DNA from: Fomes fomentarius
Taxonomy: Eukaryota; Basidiomycota; Agaricomycetes; Polyporales; Polyporaceae
Length of the DNA stretch: 64,000 nt
Reading direction: 5' to 3'
NCBI GenBank assembly: GCA_022606135.1
Contig: JABYQN010000011.1
Location: 992,001-1,056,000 of the forward strand
Below the pieces are notes generated by a model, which searched no databases, was not told where the DNA came from, and worked only from the letters and a program-made list of their open reading frames with translations. Positions 32,701-45,619 of the stretch are shown piece after piece (the first letter of the stretch is position 1; each line of letters begins with the position of its first letter). Both the position numbers and the translations under genes were made by a program.

Positions 32701-34283
32701 GTGGCCTCCAGAGGCATGTCGCATTTTACGGCGGCGGATGATGATATTCGGAATGATGGGTGATGGGAGCCAGGCATAAGGTGCTATAGCAGTCGGGTGT
32801 GCATCCTGCGTTTCAGTGCAGTCGTTTCAGCATGCATATAGTGGGAGGACAAGGGTGAGTGCTCACGTAAAACGCCCGACGATGATCACTTAGCTCCTGC
32901 AGCTGCTCCTTCAACAAGTTGGCTCTGTAACATCAGGCGCAATGAGCGATGTTCAAAGGAGGGTGGATGAAGTATACCTGTGCCGCATGTCGCGTTCACG
33001 TTCGCAATAGAAGCTCTCGACCTTGTCCAGCTGTTCATCTAGCTTATTGAAGAACGTATGCTCCACCGGAGTCAGCTGTGGCAGCAACTCCATCAAAGGT
33101 ATCGGGCGCCGTAAATCAAACCGGGGACCAACATTCGGTCCACTCGCCGTGCCCTTGGTAGAGCTTGCCCTATGCAAGGCGCGACTGAGTGCGGTTGTGA
33201 CCGTGTTGCTCCTGCCCCTGCGTGAGCGCTGCAGCGCGGCTGCCTCTACCGTCGTATGTTGCATTGTGAGTGTCGGGCGGGTTGAAGATTCTGTGCGTTC
33301 CGTACTATGCTCCAACTCTGCTGGACCGGATTGGAACACCGCATGCTCGTGCAGGATCTCTAGCGGGGTACCTCGGTCATTCGCAGCGCCGTCTTGGGAT
33401 GTACGCGCGAGTCCAGTCGGCACCGTATCCGTTGTCGCGGTGTGATCAACTGAACCGGAAGCAAACGAAGCGGAGTCTCCGAACGGATGCGGTCCGTCGG
33501 CGGCCCCTAGGTCGTCGAAGCTGGAGTGCAGTGGAGAGGTGGGTGAAAGTACCAAGTCTTCATTGCTGCTCGACTGGGTAGCATTTTGGTGAGCCCTCCG
33601 AATCGCGGTAATGCGCTTCTTCAGTCCTCGATAGTCACTGTGGGTATCCGCAGGTGAGCATCAATTACGATGATTTATGATTTGAAGATGAAGCGCTTTC
33701 CATCTCTTCGTCTGAAACGGTGTGAGGTCACAATGATACTCTAACGCACTGACAGCGCGACATTACTGTGAGGCGTATACTCCAGCGCGAGGGGAACAAT
33801 CAAACAAGAAGGCATAAGGGACTGCATGTCAAAAGTATGACTTGTAAGTCTGCCCAATATTGACCAGTATCGATAGTAGAATGCGTTGTTAACGAGATGC
33901 GGTTTGACATCCTATCACAGAGCAGGTGCACATGCTAGGCACACGACTTCAATCAAGCCCTAGACACAAAGAACAGCCTGACTCAGCCGATCTTGTCTGA
34001 CAATGAAATGGCGATGGTTCATCCAGACCTTCAAGACGCTTAAGACGAGGAAAGAAAAATTGCGATGAATGTGAGAAAATGTAACTGACATGTACGCCTT
34101 CTTCCACTCAGGTGTCTGTTCACGATCGACACGTCAGCCTTCACATACTTACTAGGCACAGGTACAAGGGGCAGACACACCTGAGTCTCTTCAAGGTATC
34201 TTGAGTGATGATGTCAGGAACCTATCAGTGGGCGTGTACCTTATTGCTGTCAAGAGATTGGCGACGCACCGCGCAAACTTCAT
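29770..34283 (-). CDS. SPX-EXS phosphate exporter, SYG1/XPR1 type
   Basis: A membrane protein of the SYG1/XPR1/PHO1 family. SPX domains sense inositol pyrophosphates, and XPR1 exports phosphate (family knowledge). Many exons are present. The N-terminus is assembled from tiny exons: ATG at 34283 gives MKFA, then RYLEETQ, then TPEWKKAY, the canonical SPX opening. DYRGLKKRITAIR follows near 33640. A Ser/Thr-rich insert of more than 120 residues separates it from VEHTFFNKLDEQLDKVESFY. A second long, charged insert (DSDSDGHRSGD region) precedes the last SPX helices (LNLIGFRKALKKFEKVTH). The EXS part has many hydrophobic segments, for example GWDGLLFIYGIFFVPTFFAL, and motifs DQFCSLIFTLSNLYFVGCVY, GRFIWVFYIPEKGPNFVLRT and LENEHVGNVDQYRVTREVPL. 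An acidic Asp/Ser-rich tail follows, with the stop at 29770. I did not fix every intron. Confidence 0.88.
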
Positions 34284-37200
34284 TGTGTTTAGACACGTTC
34301 AGAATTCAGGAAAACGCAACAGGAGATGATTGACAGAGATAGATATGCACAAATAAACCTGCCGGAGCTAGATGAAGGAAGAAGGAAGACGGACGCGCTC
34401 GCGGTCGAGGACGAAGGAGGAAGAGGAAGAGGAAGAACTTTGTCCAGGTCGGTGACCTCACAATCTCAGATCAGGCCCACGTGGCGCCGACGGTGGCGGT
34501 CCAGACCGCGTGGGCGCTACCACATACCGACCTTCTATTCAGCCGTCCGGCGGATCATGTATATGTACTCAGCTTTGAGCCAAGACCCCCAACTGGCGCG
34601 GACCTTCAAGTCGACTGGAGTCTCCGATGGGTCCCCGAATAGGAAAATCGCTTCCCTGGCCGGTCATCTCAAGCTCTCAAGGTGACTGACACCATCTTGC
34701 TGTGGGCTGTGCTCTCACACGGCACCATAAGGGAGACTCGGAGCGGCACTTTTGACCTACACAATGGCTTCTCGCCGTTCCGACTCTTCAAGCGATCGCC
34801 GCATCTTCACTCACACATCAGTGACCGTCTCCTTACCCTGGGAATACACCGCTGTATGATGGCTCAACACGTGGTACGTTGAATGGTATGTAGATACAAG
34901 CAAAGACCTACCTGACCTATTAGTATGCAAGAGAATGAGACAAAAGAGAAGGCCTCAGTGACGTTAGCACCCTTCCTGCCCTAACATGTCAGCTGATACC
35001 TAGTCGAACAAGACCCCAGATGTCATCCAAGCTCCGCTCGACAGACATCGTACTATAGTACGACGACACCCGCCGCTATCCCATACGTACAGGAGGGTCA
35101 TGATGCACTCGGTATAGGTACGTCCGTGCGCTGTCCTCGGTGGTTTCGCTAATACCAGTCGCCCGGGCACATTCTCGAGGTAGACCATCAAGTGTGCCAC
35201 CCTTCGCCCACTCTTCTCTCAGGATCTACAGACGCGCTATCGCCGGCTGACACATGTACTCCGTCCATCTCGGTATTTGTGATGATGTGAGTTGTTTCGT
35301 TCAGTTGTGCAACGTTCGGAGTCAAAGCAGCAGTAGCAAACGGTAGAAATCATGACGGCAAGGGAAAGGATGAACACCAAAAACGAACTTCAAGAGGAGA
35401 GCTAGAACTTTGCATCAAAACCAGATCTCAGATCGATCCCCATGTGGCGCGGCCCAGACCTCACGGGCGACCTCCACTTGGGGGAAGGAAGTTGAATTTC
35501 CGACTCGAGTCCACCGCTTGGCAAACCCCTTGTGAACCCACCGATCACCACCGGATTCAGAAATCCAAGCGGGGAATACACTTGTGCCCAGCCACGGCAT
35601 ACCATAGGGCAGACTACAGCCCCGGGTCGCCGAGATGAGTCGTTGAATGGTATCGAGGAATCATGAACGACTGTGAACTCTCCTAAGGCACTGGGAGTTA
35701 GCTGCTAACAGCGGCCGCAGTCCTCTTCCCCCCGTGTGTTGTACTTCACGCAAAGCCGAGCGACTGCGCAATGTCGGCATTGGTTCACTCTCCAGGACGG
35801 CACGTTTCTAGTCACACATATATCAAGAAGACAGCGGGTTCTGTGCAGTCGGCGAACTCTGTATGCTCCGTCCAGAGGGTATTCCCCCGAATACCACTGG
35901 CCACTCCCGCTGTACAGTCTATCAGGATCACGCTGGGGGAGTAGGAGTCAAATTGCTGATGCTTGTTGCCGCAGCTTGCAAGTATCATAGATAACGTAAT
36001 TCCGTGACTGACGTTCAGTAGTGGTTGATGCCTATGTCTGCGATTTGGCCCCGACGCAACGGAACACACAATACGGTTTCTAGGTGTACTGCAGCCTGCG
36101 AATTGACACCGAGCATACATGCAATCGGGATCTTCCGTCGGCTTCATCTCAACCTTTCATTCTTCGACCCGCGGATAGATCAACATTCGGCGCGGCAATT
36201 TACCCATCGGGACCTATCGAGCTCTCTCGCACACAAGTTCCTCGAAGACGCACCGCAATGCAAAGACAACCTTCGCCCCGTCAAGTGAATTTGAAGGCAC
36301 ACGGGGGGTGCACAAGGCCGACGCGGACTCTTCGGCCTTCTAGGCTACAGCCACCACGCAATACCGCAGCCTCGGACGAGTTGATTCTAGGTGATATCAA
36401 TACTGCATCAGAAGAGACAAGGCGCGAGAAGTTGGACAATTTCCGAGCAGTATCGCGGGACAGCACGTTTCCGGGCTTAGCTTCATCAACACCTTTGCTT
36501 CGAGTTCATACTACTATCAGATACTATCGGTTCATGCCACTAGTGACTAGTAGGTATCATTTGACTAGGACTCGGGGACCGCCCTGTCCCAAGCAGGCAA
36601 GCGGGCTCTCGCGCCTCCGCCCCTGTCATATTGGTCAATAATCAATATCCAATATCCAAAGGCCATCGGGACATTGTCAATCTCCAACCTTCGCCCAAGT
36701 TCTCCCACCTTCCCTCTTCCTTCTTCCAGAACCAGAGTCGCGTCCACCACCTGAGCCGTAACCCAGTATACGCCACTATCCCCCCCACCCGGCGAATGTT
36801 CCGCCCGGCAAGCCAAAAACAGCAAGGATGGATGGAATTCGTCCCACAGACGGTACAGACAGTCGACCAAGCCCGTCAGGTAGATGATTTGGATAATCTC
36901 GAGGTTCCGCGCTCCCGCGGTCCTGCGCTCCATCGCGCTTCGACTTCGATTATTATCCCGTACCCGAACGACCGTTATGTAACACCGCGCTGTCCACCAG
37001 TGTGCACTGCGCGGCGATTGGACCGGGGGCGCGCGCGGATCGCTGCAAGAAGCTTTCACGCTCTCACGCAACCGTCGCCGCCCTCGCGTAAGATATATTT
37101 GCGGCGCTCCCTGTCGCTGGCAGTGTGCCACGGAGAGGTTGGGCGAGGGGTGTCGGATTGATTCGGACGATCGAGCGGTCGAATGGTCGAGATGGAGACT

Positions 37201-38032
37201 CGGAATGCGCACGCTCTTGAAAAGTCATGAACGGCACTCGCGCACGCGATTGCTGAGCGTAAGCCGTAATTCGTACCGGCCAAGCAAGCTGAAAGAGCAA
37301 ATGTTCGACGTTCGTTCATTCAAGCTTGGAAAGTTAGCCGCCAGCACGTAACCAACCACTCCACACGTACCGTACCGTTACGTGAAGACTCAAATACCCC
37401 AGTCGCAGACCAGTCTCTATTAAACGCTGGAAACACGACGAGATAGAGAGTGAAATATGCAGGGTGCCAGGGATGCAGGAGGGGAAGCGTGACTGGGAGC
37501 ACAAATACATATGTGGATTGGTGGGGCGCAATTTGCATATGTGAAAACGACAAGCGAGGGGGCGAGAGGCGAGTGGAAAACAGCATGTGAGGGATCCGAA
37601 CGAAAGCGCCAACGAGGAAAAACGAGGATTTCGAACACCGGAAGAACCGAGACAGTGTCTGAGTCAGAGGTTCGGCCCATACGCCGACGGCCGACGTAAT
37701 GGGGGTGACGTTGATGTAAAGCAAGTAGGCGGACAGGGAGAAGGGGGTAGAGGCGGCGGCGGTGGCGGCAGGCGGCCGCCAAGGGTAGAGAACGCAGGGG
37801 TACCGCGCTAAGGGGCGTGGGTGACGGTAGGTGGCAGGACGGTGGTAGAATGGATGGTAGGTATCGTACTGGGAGGATGCAATGCGAATTTTTGTACAAT
37901 GGAAGCCGACAGAATATGCGATTTAATCAACGAATAAGTGATACCGGTTGAGGGTGTGCGGGGTAGTGGGTAAGGGGTAGGAGTTGTGTGTCCGTGGGGG
38001 CTCCGCCGGGGCGTGGCTGGACGTCAAGGTCA
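34284..38032. other. 3.7 kb without a recognised gene
   Basis: Open frames up to about 215 codons occur on both strands (for example 36084-36641 plus, with ILGDINTASEETRREKLDNF, and 36565-37212 minus). None has a family I know or a supported exon pattern. Two weakly similar stretches, near 34430-34530 and 35400-35480, share AGAACTTTG and ATCTCAGATC followed by a GTGGCGC...CCAGAC pattern. They may be old repeats. The end near 37700-38030 is G-rich and probably the 3' flank of the arrestin-like gene. Confidence 0.4.
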
Positions 38033-39843
38033 TCATAGTATGCGCACAGGTACGCGTGCCCGCATCTGGTCCTGGCCGAAGATCACTGAGACCTCCAGAT
38101 AGTACTGCAACCGCGTCGAAGTCAGCGATACGCTAAAGCACGTTTACGAAAACAGAGCAGCGCACCTTGACGCACAACCCTGCCCAGTCAAAGGCGGGAA
38201 GCATCGCCTTGTCAAGCTGAATTTTGCCTTTATACAGTCCGTCGGGGAGAGCTTTGTGGCTCTCCAACGACGGGTGTCTCTGGTGCGGATCCATGCGATA
38301 CCGCGGGCGTTTTGGGAACCCAACGCACATGTCCGTCTGCAGGACGCGCGTCTCATATACCCCAGGGCTAGGAAGCTGCGGCAACGGCTTCTCTTCCCTC
38401 TCCTTCCTCGAGCTCGTCCGCGTAAGCGAGAGTGCGCGCCGACGCGTTCTCGGGACGCTCCGCACCACGCGCTCGAGAAGCCGGCGGGACGCGACGGGCG
38501 GCAGGTCCGACTCGTCGCTTGACGTCGACGGTGTGGAGGACGTGAGCGAGGGCGACAGGCCCCCACGCGGGGTGATGGCGTCGATACGCACCTCGCGCAC
38601 CAGCGAGACAGATATCGTTGCATCCGACGCTATTTCGCGCGCGAGTGTAGACGAGCGTGGGTACGTGGTAAAGACGACGAAGTACGACACCGAACCCTTG
38701 CGCAAGAATGTCGCTGGGCTGGGTAGAGTGACCTAAGACGGCAACGCGATGACAGTGGCACGGTGGTAGTGGGTTACGTTGATCAGTACGATTCGAAATT
38801 TCGTACAGCATGCGGGGACGGGCTTACTGCGCAAGTTATTGGTAGTTGCCGGTCGGCCTTCAAGGGAATCTCGAGCCAGGACTCGGTCTGCATCGCGAGC
38901 CCGTCAAAGGACTGGAAGTCGGGGTCTGGTTGATAGATTATGGGAGCATCAACCCTGCGCAAACGCATAGCCGGTGTCACCATGGCCCACATAAAGACAC
39001 ACAACCGATACTCACAGTACGCGGTCACTGCCATCGGCAGCCTCCCAGATCGCAGTGACAGTGTACGACACCTCTGCGCGTTCGACGCCGAGGCGCGCGC
39101 GGGCGCCGACTTCACCCTCGGCGATGGAGGAGAACGATGGTGGGAGCTCTTGGCCGGACAGCTCGGAGCGCGGGATCTCGAAGAAAAAATGGAAGGGGCG
39201 CAGCGCACCGCTGATGTTGGTCTGACTGGGGCGGCGCTCGACGCGTCGGGCAACGCGCACGCTGGCGGTGAAGGCGTCGCGAAGCGAGGTAGCCGAGCGG
39301 GGAGTATCGAAGTCGCCTGTAGGGCGCGAGTCGACAGAGGTGAAGAAGACATGTCTATTCTTGGCCGAGTGCGAGTTCTCAATGTAGTCGTCGAGGCCTG
39401 TCCGGTCGACGTTGGGCGAGGTGAATACAAAACTTCCTTGGAGCTGTACGTGGGACGCAGATACGGAGATAAGTAGAGGTAGGAGCGTGATGGGACTGGT
39501 CGAGCGACGCACCAAGATTGTGAGACGGCCTGGGGTCGAGCACAGGCCGACGTCAAGCAGGACCTTGCCTGTGACCTTGTCGTGATCACCGAACACTGGC
39601 AGTGCTCGTATCTCGTAGTTGGCAGCGCGGTGGATCTTGACTGACGGACTGCGGACATGGACTTCGAGCTGCGACGAGCTGGCGGGGAAGAGGCGTCTAG
39701 TATGGATGGAGGGTTTGAGGACGATGGCTAACTCACCGAAAGACAGAGTTGTGGGGGTAATCTGGATTTGAAGGGAGGGGCGGAGGCGTGTCCTTTTCCT
39801 TCACTGCGTTGGGGTCGACACGGAGGGAGGGCTTACGGAGCAT
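38033..39843 (-). CDS. Arrestin-like protein
   Basis: The start MLRKPSLRVDPNAVKEKDTP is followed by an intron, then RLFPASSSQLEVHVRSPSVK and PVFGDHDKVTGKVLLD, an arrestin-like first beta-sheet region. Further on come LQGSFVFTSPN and FFEIPRSELSGQELPPSFSS. The LPPSF followed by Tyr-Thr-Val-Thr-Ala (SYTVTAIWEAAD) is the usual arrestin middle motif. A C-terminal half has SWLEIPLKADRQLPITCAV, SVSYFVVFTTYPRSS and GLCVKYYLEVSVIFGQDQMR, and stops at 38033-38035. A Ser/Arg-rich insert (DESDLPPVASRRLLERVVRS) sits in the C-terminal half. Family members often act as adaptors that bring HECT ubiquitin ligases to membrane transporters, but I saw no PPxY motif. The fold call is mine, from motif spacing. Confidence 0.65.
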
Positions 39844-42800
39844 AGCACACAATAGTCATGCAAAGAGAGAGGATAGCAAAGCGAAGGAAGGAAGGTCGAA
39901 CTCAGAAAGCAAGAGAAAGGGAGAATAACGCCGGCCGACAGAAGGACCTGGACATTGGCGAACGGGCTTCACGTCCACGACATGAGGCTTATATTCTCGC
40001 AGAGAAGAACCGCAAAGACGGAACCGCGCTAGTCGCGTCCTCCCATCAGAGTCCCTTTCGCGTCCCCGATTTGCCCACACAGACGCCCGTGCCTCGGTTG
40101 GCCGCGGACGAGCACCGAATCACCGTCCGCCGCAAATCATTGGCTCGCAGCGCGGCCCAATCACCCCCGGCTCTGGGGCCAGTTGCCGGCCACGCTAGGC
40201 CACCCACGACCCCGCTCGAATTCTGCCTTGCAGCAACACCGAAGCTTGTTCCATGTCGACACATTCTCAGGCCATTCATTTCCCCTGCATCGCGGCCTTC
40301 ATGTCCGCGAGCCAAACAGATAGCCTTCTTGTCCCCCACTTGACCTCGTTGCCCACACCCGCCCTTGTTTCGCCCGGCCCGTCATCGCAAGAGGCAATCA
40401 GAAACCCTGCCAGTCTCGAGAAGTCAGAGATAGATTGCACATCGAACCGCTAGTATCCGACGCTTCTTCCGAACCTCCTCGTCCAACTTCCAACTTCCAA
40501 CCGAACACCGAGCTCGAGAAAATGCTGGGCTGCAGTTGCAACGCCCTCGGATCCCGTTATCAATATAGTCCACAGCGCAGTCCTCGACTCGGAAACCGTC
40601 CGTTGCTCCGTCACCGACTGTCGTTTTCCAGAACCTGATCCGCACCCACTTCGAGTTGTCAACCGCCCCATCACGACTCGCTCAACTGCTACGGCCATGA
40701 TATACAATCACTCGGCTCAGTCCAGATGAGAAGTACTTGAATTGCTCTTAGACAAGGTCATTGGCATCGGAGCATCTTCCGTCGACTCTTACACCAGTAG
40801 AACGCAGCATCAGCCGGTCTCTTCACTCGTACTGATGCGAATGGGCACCTCCATAAGGATAAGATCACCATCCATGGGCCGTATCAACTGAAATAAACAC
40901 CACCAGAATGTACCAGATTTCCATCCGCGGTTGCAGACTCGACATGACGTCCTTCGCACAACACCACAGGATTTCCTCTCTGATCCTCCTCTCAAACGGG
41001 ACTCGACCGCTATCTTTGATGGGCATAGTAAGTTCTCGCCCTGTTATGGGCCGTGGCGCAACAACGCCACATACGACACAGCTTACCAGTCCCGAGTCCT
41101 CGTTGTCGTTGTTTTATGAATGTGAGTGAACATCAAACGTCGGGATTCAATGCTACAGATGTAGGTGTAGCCGGGCTCAGGGTACGATAATTAAACTCGT
41201 AAAATACTAACTCAGTCGGAGTTCCCGAACCCAAAGGCACTCGCAACCGACTTCGACTTCGACTTCGACTAAGGGGTAAGGCCAGAATCAGAGTCAGAGT
41301 CAGAGTCAGAGCCAGAGCCAGGGTCAGACGCGTCCTGCGCTCGCACGCATCCCGCCTTCTCGCAAGTTTCGAGAACGACGACAGTACGGGAAAAACCCGC
41401 CCAGTAAGCTACATCCCTTTGACAACAGATGGAGAGACACGCCGTCGCGCCATTCGCAACGCTCAATGCTCCCCCCTCTGCCAGACTGCATGCCGCAGCC
41501 AGACCGCAGCGCAACTCCCAAAGAGATCTCAAGGACGCCGCGCACGCTGCCGGACTCACGCTGTCCAAAGCTTCCTGTACGTCGGCAGAGCCGCACATGC
41601 TTAGCCGAGATCCAACTATGCATCGTCGCGAACTCGCCAGTCGGGATTTGGTCACAGCCGCGGTGTCTTGGACGTCACCTTTGAAGGACTGACCTGATGG
41701 CTATCGAGGACGACGTGGATTGTGCGGCCGTGTTCGACGGTCGTGTTTGTCTAAGACTCGAGACTCGAATACGGCGCCACCACCAGCGAGCGTCCCTCGG
41801 ACTTGCTGAGCATGATATCATCACAAGACCTCGACGTGGGAGCTGACATGCGCTGAGCGGGACCCGACGCCTAACAGAGCTGCCCAGCAAACGCCGCACG
41901 AAAGTGAGATATTCCACCACTCGTCGAAATGGAAAGGGCAAAGTAGAGTCCAATCCGGCTGGCTATGCGGCCCAGAACTGTGCAGGGGCGCGAGCAGCGT
42001 TGCAAGTGAGTCTTTTGCACGTCTTCTACCACTCGGTCTCAGTCCAGAAAATTTTTAGAAGTACTCAGTAGTGTCCCTGGCCAAGTGCGCCAACAGAGCT
42101 GGGAGATCGCCCGCTCGGAGTCCGCCGACAAGGAAGTCAGGATGGACGATGGGCACCGGAGATAAGACAAGACTATGGCTTCAATTGACGTCCAGGGAGC
42201 CTGGGTGAATTTCGCGTGACGTCGGGGAGCGGGAGGACGACGACGGAGAACGCAGCGAGCGGGGCTCGAAATTGGCCTTGGTCACAAGGTGGGGCGTGGG
42301 AAGATGCTATTGCGGGGAGCGCCGATCAATGTCATGCCGTTCAGTAGCAACGAGGCTGGCAGGCAGCCTGGAGAGTCGCTGGGCTTCCATTGACAACACT
42401 GACACCTCCAGCCGCTTCGGGTGCACATCCGCAAGCGATGACGGCTATAGAGTCTAGGTTCGGAAATCGCGTAGACGATTTAGACACAAGCAACCGTCCG
42501 GCAATGGCTAGAGTCGGGGATCTCGCCATGGAGAGTACTTTGTCCAGTGTAGTATCCAGAGAGTTGGATCCGCGTGTGATTCAAGTTTGTTCTACGGAAC
42601 ATACAGAGAGAAGGTCTGTGGGTACGCGATAGTCCGCCGGCAAGCCATGCGAGCGGAAGATCCGGGCTGAAGGTTCTGAGGCGACAGAGTGCAGGTCGAT
42701 GGCGCCGAATAACCGCGACAGAGTCCTGTTGGTGAGCAAACAACTCAATGACCACGAGGACGAGAGCAGAGGCGGCCATAACGTGCCAGGCTCTCATGGC

Positions 42801-44976
42801 GTGGCTCGCCTGCGATTGGCGGAGCGCCGCTACGACGGAACATTCAGCCGTTCCACAGTCCCACCATGCGTCGGGGAACGACAGTGATGTTCCCGTTAAT
42901 TATGGGTGATCGATGCCGGCGGCAACGCGCCCAACTCGGATGAGGGCCATGGGGGTGATGTCGCGGCCCGGTCGCGGAGGACGATAGAGTTCGGCCCCGC
43001 AATTGTTACCCTCGACTAGACAATAAGTCTTCCCCGCCAGTGTCCCGTGGAGTGTGCGATGAAGAAGAAACGCACTTGAATGGTTGTGCAGAACGTCGAC
43101 GGCACTTGCAATTGGCCACTGAATGGACGGGTGTCCGCTCTCCACCAGGGAGGTTCCATCTGTGCATCCCTTTGTCGGAGAGTGGATATATGTGGTTACA
43201 TAGTCGCGCACCACTCTCATGGGCTCGCTGTACCTACCAGAGGATGAATGCTTGGAGTCGACGCCCGTGTACTCGGCGGCGCGTAGGTTCGACCTCCTAA
43301 CAATAAGAGTGCGCTTCTCATTCCACAGTGTAGGTCAGCGTCCGATGTGCCTGCCGGAACGTTCGTCAACATTTCTAGATATATGGAACGTAAGACAGGA
43401 CTGTGAATCACACCGTTAACTTATCCCGAGCCCGCCCAATGCGGGACTTCGGGGGACTTCATGGTCTGTTCCGCCTCAGGCTCTCACAATCTCATCACTC
43501 TCTCGTGTCGCCAGCTTGGGCCCTTGCTGCTCCCATTTACAGACGTGTGCTCTCCCATGCAGATAGCCCGAGATCGCCAATGCGGGATGAAGAGCAAGCA
43601 ACAAGGTGGTGGTGGTGAAGGCATAGAGGCAATGTCCTGATGCGGTGCAACCTTGTTGATGGGCGCTAACATATTGGACCAGATTGGAAGGTGTCTAGGT
43701 TTGGACCCATGTGCGTAAATTCACTTTCTGTGTCCTAATGTCGAATTTCAACGATGTACTGATGCGCAACTTCCACAATAAATCTCTTGAAAGGTGATAC
43801 GATGTGCACCGTCGTTGCATAGCTCCTTCACCGATACTTCGCCTGGATTGGGAAGAGTTGTACTACTTCGTCAAGATGTACCCCAAGATCTTTCCAAAGA
43901 ATGTCTCGCCATCGAGAAGCAAATGCCACGCAAATTCCAGTGGAATGGTGGTGGTAGAGAGGCTGCATTGACGTGGCTTCTAGTCAGTGAATTCCAGGAA
44001 TTGCGTCATGTACCAAGGGACCGGCATCAGCGGGGGTATGTGCCGGTGACTAATAGGATACGTTACCTCACATCCCGCGGAAATACTTCCGTAACCCGGG
44101 GGAAATTGTGTTGATACTAGTTCTGGGTGCGTCGCAGATCATACAGGAAGTTATGACAGAAACCAAACTCTCCTGCGGAGGCGACGGACTGTCATAACGA
44201 TAACCACGATCTGGTCAAGGTTTCCACTTCGTCCGACGTGACCGACAGGTTCGCCGGGAACCTTGCATTTCGCTATCACATACACCGCAATATGACTCTG
44301 GCCGAGTGAGCTCGGGGCTCGACGTCGAACCGCACCTACGTTTTGTCAAACCCTTACACCTCACGATAAGTGACGTAATGGCTGCAAGGCACTGATCATC
44401 TCTGCCGTAGAGAGTTCACATTCAGTGCATCACAGAATGTTCCTCTGATCTACTGCTGAGACAACGCAACGGCGGCCTCAACCCCAGACATCTCGCCGCA
44501 GACATTGCCAGCGAGGGTTTTACCAAATTATTACGCTGACGCTGAGAATGGCTAGCATACAAGAAGACGAACCTTGCTGGCTTCTATGGAGATTTTGCGC
44601 CTCAAGCACCCACAGGCGACCACCATGAGAGAGCGAGCTATTATGACAACTGAGTTAGCCCAGCCAATCGGATCGGAGGCTCGGGGTCCCAATAAGCACG
44701 AGAAGGCTGCCACTGCGCGCAAGGTCGCCGGATATGGTGTCCTGAACGAAGCGTTGTATCCCGTGGCGGGTTGGAAGGGTAACTGGGAAGACAGTGGCGA
44801 TAGTTTTGCAGCCGGTCTTGATATCAAGGTTCAACACACTCTCACACTGAATTGGATGGAATAGAGTAGGGGTGCAATTGCATTATGAGCCCGCGTGGTT
44901 TTCATAACACTAAGACGTGAACAGCCCGAACACCCTATGCCGCAGAAGCTCAGCACCTGGACTTTCCCGAGGCGCC
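39844..44976. other. 5.1 kb gene-poor block
   Basis: The first 300 bases are the arrestin-like gene's upstream region. Beyond that I could not recognise any domain on either strand. Frames of 85-160 codons occur (39858-40343 plus, 41269-41655 minus, 43794-44114 plus, 44574-44864 plus) without splice support. A hexamer microsatellite lies near 41250-41327. The block may hold degraded mobile elements or fast-evolving genes that I cannot recognise. Confidence 0.4.
41249..41327. repeat. Hexanucleotide microsatellites (GACTTC)n and (AGAGTC)n
   Basis: Three and a half GACTTC units at 41249-41270 are followed, after 15 bases, by a run of AGAGTC-like units at 41286-41327. On the minus strand the second run reads as alternating Asp-Ser, then Gly-Ser, at the end of a 128-codon open frame that I do not consider a supported gene. 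Confidence 0.8.
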
Positions 44977-45619
44977 TCAGTACCGGGCAGCGGCGGATTG
45001 GCACTGTCGATGGGTAAGGACAAGTGTCAGAGTCCGGACTCAGAGAACACGAGGTGAATGTACTCACAGCCTTCAGCTGCTCGAGGAACCAGGAGCAAGA
45101 GTTTATGTCCGCCGTCTCCATGCACTTGGTAAACTCTGTGGGTCAAAAAAAGTATGATGAATCAGCAACGGATGCAGTTTAGCATGACAGTGCGAGACTG
45201 ACCCTTCGCCTGCATGTCACAGCTGATACCCTGGGGCTGCTGGTATGCCGACTGCTGCTGCACGGGGGGAGCTTGCGCCTCAGGTGCCGCGGGGGCAGAG
45301 TGAGAGCTTCCAAATAACATATTTGAAAGACCATGGCCGATAGTGGAACCGACAGCGACAGAACCAGCGGTGGCAGCCATCTGCGCGAGCATACCGGGTT
45401 CCTTGGACTGAGCCGCTTGGGCTTGCGGCGGGACTGGAGGAGCGTGGTGTGCGGGAGGGTGAGCAGCGGCAGGAGGAGGCGCAGCCATAGTATGTGCGCC
45501 ACGGGTCTGCTGGGGAGCGGCAGCAGGGGCAGCGCGGGGGGCAGCGCGAGAGCGAGACGAACGCTGCATTGCTGATCAGCTTACTGTGGGACGCAGAGAT
45601 GCAGGGAACTCACAGCCAT
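44977..45619 (-). CDS. MIX17: Twin CX9C protein, MIX17/CHCHD2 family
   Basis: A small soluble protein of the mitochondrial intermembrane space, imported and oxidised by the MIA40 pathway (family knowledge). Exons 45619-45614, 45563-45203, 45135-45068 and 45003-44977 sum to 462 bases (153 residues). The first exon holds only Met-Ala; the 50-base intron removes a downstream in-frame ATG, so the protein starts MARSSRSRAAPRAAPAAAPQ. The Ala/Pro-rich N-terminus is followed by the family's hydrophobic glycine-rich segment, MAATAGSVAVGSTIGHGLSN then MLFG. Then come the twin motifs C-DMQAKEFTK-C and C-SWFLEQLKA-C, each with exactly nine residues between cysteines. It ends QSAAARY. It is head to head with a mitochondrial ribosome-associated gene. 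Confidence 0.92.

Noticed and set aside
34410..35500. Two stretches sharing AGAACTTTG, ATCTCAGATC and GTGGCGC...CCAGAC, possible repeat pair
   Set aside because: The shared part is short and gapped; without an alignment I cannot tell it from chance similarity.
36084..36641. 185-codon plus-strand frame with ILGDINTASEETRREKLDNF
   Set aside because: The stretch looks somewhat protein-like, but no family, splice pattern or start context supports a gene, and the minus strand is also open.
41269..41655. 128-codon minus-strand frame ending in an Asp-Ser repeat
   Set aside because: The repeat is a microsatellite and the remainder shows no conserved pattern or intron signals.
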